NCBI GenBank assembly: GCA_011048645.1
Contig: DSDR01000058.1
Span: 1-8,142, forward strand
Source of the DNA: Phycisphaerales bacterium
GTDB taxonomy: Bacteria > Planctomycetota > Phycisphaerae > Sedimentisphaerales > Anaerohalosphaeraceae
DNA: 8,142 nt
Direction: 5' to 3'
The notes below the pieces were generated by a model. That model saw nothing but the letters and a program-made list of their open reading frames with translations, was not told the origin of the DNA and did not search any database. Below are positions 7,254 to 8,142 of the stretch, one piece after another. Made by a program: the position numbers and the translations under genes. The number at the start of each line of letters is the position of its first letter. Position 1 is the first letter of the stretch.

Positions 7254-8142
7254 GCAAAAAAACTGAACAAGAAAGTGGCAGTTATCGGAATTGTCCTGCT
7301 TGCGCTGGTCGTCATCGGCGGCGCGGGGCTGGCGTTTCGTTATTTTTATCACCGCAATCCAGATCTCAATCTTGATCTGGCGCGCCAGGCGCTTGCCGAG
7401 GACGATTACCAGCGTGCGGAACGCCTGCTGTCGCGAGCCTATCGCTTCGGCAAAACCGACGCCTATCAAATCGAGCGTCTTTTCGAACTGGCGGATCTGC
7501 ATCTGATTCATAATGAACTGCACGAAGCCAACTGGGACAAAGCGCTGCGCTGCTGGAACACGGTCGTCAATATCGACCCCGGACACCTCGAGGCGCATCG
7601 CCGGATTCTGAACTATTTTTATGAGATGGCCGACAGCGGAATGATAGCGGCATGGCGAAATGTGCACGACCGAGCCACGAAACTGGTTGAACTGATCGAG
7701 CAAAAAGGCGACTCGGTCGATACGGAACTGCAAATGCGTCTGGGTCGTGCCGCGCTGGCCATTGCCCGTCGCGGCGGCACAGGAACCGCCGAGCGGACCA
7801 ATTACCTCAATCAGGCAATTGACATTTTTGAAACCCTGATACAGCGTGAACCGACAACCCCCTCTCATTACACCTATCTGGCCGAAGCAATGCAGCTTCA
7901 GGGCGAATTAAACGCGCAGGTCGGTGTGATGAACGCCCGCGAAAACGCCCGCCGAGAGGCCGTCAGACGGCTTGATGAAGCCGTGGAAAAGGCCGACAAC
8001 ACGGCCGAGGCCCTGGCCGCACGCTATCAGTTCGAAATCCAGACCCTCGGCAACGACCCGAACCGCGTCGAATCCCTTCGCGCCGAACTGGAAGAGCATG
8101 TCCGGACGCTTGAACCGGACGCAAATCTGCTGACCGTGCTGT
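7251..8142 (+). CDS. Membrane-anchored TPR-repeat protein (3' end outside window)
   Basis: The frame is open from the ATG at 7251 to the window edge, giving 297 residues with no stop. A positively charged start (MAKKLNKK) precedes a single hydrophobic segment at about 9-30 (VAVIGIVLLALVVIGG), so the protein is probably an inner-membrane protein with its body in the periplasm. There is no lipobox. The remainder is helical with TPR-like pairs: near 41-66 (ARQALAEDDYQRAERLLSRA), 80-118 (ending WNTVVNIDPGHLEAHRR) and 186-217 (ending in YLAEAMQLQG). The region from about 225 to 290 is charged and heptad-like. TPR proteins such as PrsT accompany exosortase/exopolysaccharide loci and are thought to act as scaffolds in secretion or assembly; this one differs in having a membrane anchor instead of a lipid anchor. 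Its specific role is inferred from position only. It is probably the fourth gene of the operon. Confidence 0.82.
   Translation, partial: MAKKLNKKVAVIGIVLLALVVIGGAGLAFRYFYHRNPDLNLDLARQALAEDDYQRAERLLSRAYRFGKTDAYQIERLFELADLHLIHNELHEANWDKALRCWNTVVNIDPGHLEAHRRILNYFYEMADSGMIAAWRNVHDRATKLVELIEQKGDSVDTELQMRLGRAALAIARRGGTGTAERTNYLNQAIDIFETLIQREPTTPSHYTYLAEAMQLQGELNAQVGVMNARENARREAVRRLDEAVEKADNTAEALAARYQFEIQTLGNDPNRVESLRAELEEHVRTLEPDANLLTVL

Overview
The window looks like a chromosomal segment of a Gram-negative, exopolysaccharide-producing bacterium. The style of the genes suggests a Planctomycetota member, possibly Phycisphaerae: an exosortase with a separate EpsI partner, a Wza-like lipoprotein with a large insertion, and a long membrane-anchored TPR protein. 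That placement is inference from recalled family resemblance, not from a search. All five genes are on the + strand. The two outer genes run off the window ends.

Region 1 (1-3327) is the 3' part of a very large gene. Its protein joins the end of a GH13 (alpha-amylase/branching-enzyme-like) domain to a complete GT5 (glycogen/starch-synthase-like) domain. Region 2 (3328-3731) is an AT-rich intergenic stretch of about 400 bases. It has no convincing terminator or gene, but it carries a good sigma-70-type promoter (3588-3615) and two short dyads just upstream of it.

Region 3 (3732-8142 and beyond) reads as one operon. It encodes a Wza/SLBB outer-membrane polysaccharide export lipoprotein, an exosortase with its Cys/Arg/His triad, an EpsI (DUF3485) protein whose ATG overlaps the exosortase stop, and the first 297 residues of a membrane-anchored TPR protein. 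Together these are the export and surface-anchoring parts of an exopolysaccharide/exosortase system. The glycosyltransferases, Wzc-like kinase, flippase/polymerase and exosortase substrates are not in the window and would be expected downstream or elsewhere.

The least ordinary items are the GH13-GT5 fusion with altered donor-site motifs and the roughly 165-residue acidic insertion that splits the first SLBB domain of the export protein. I found no RNA genes, CRISPR arrays, insertion sequences or attachment sites.
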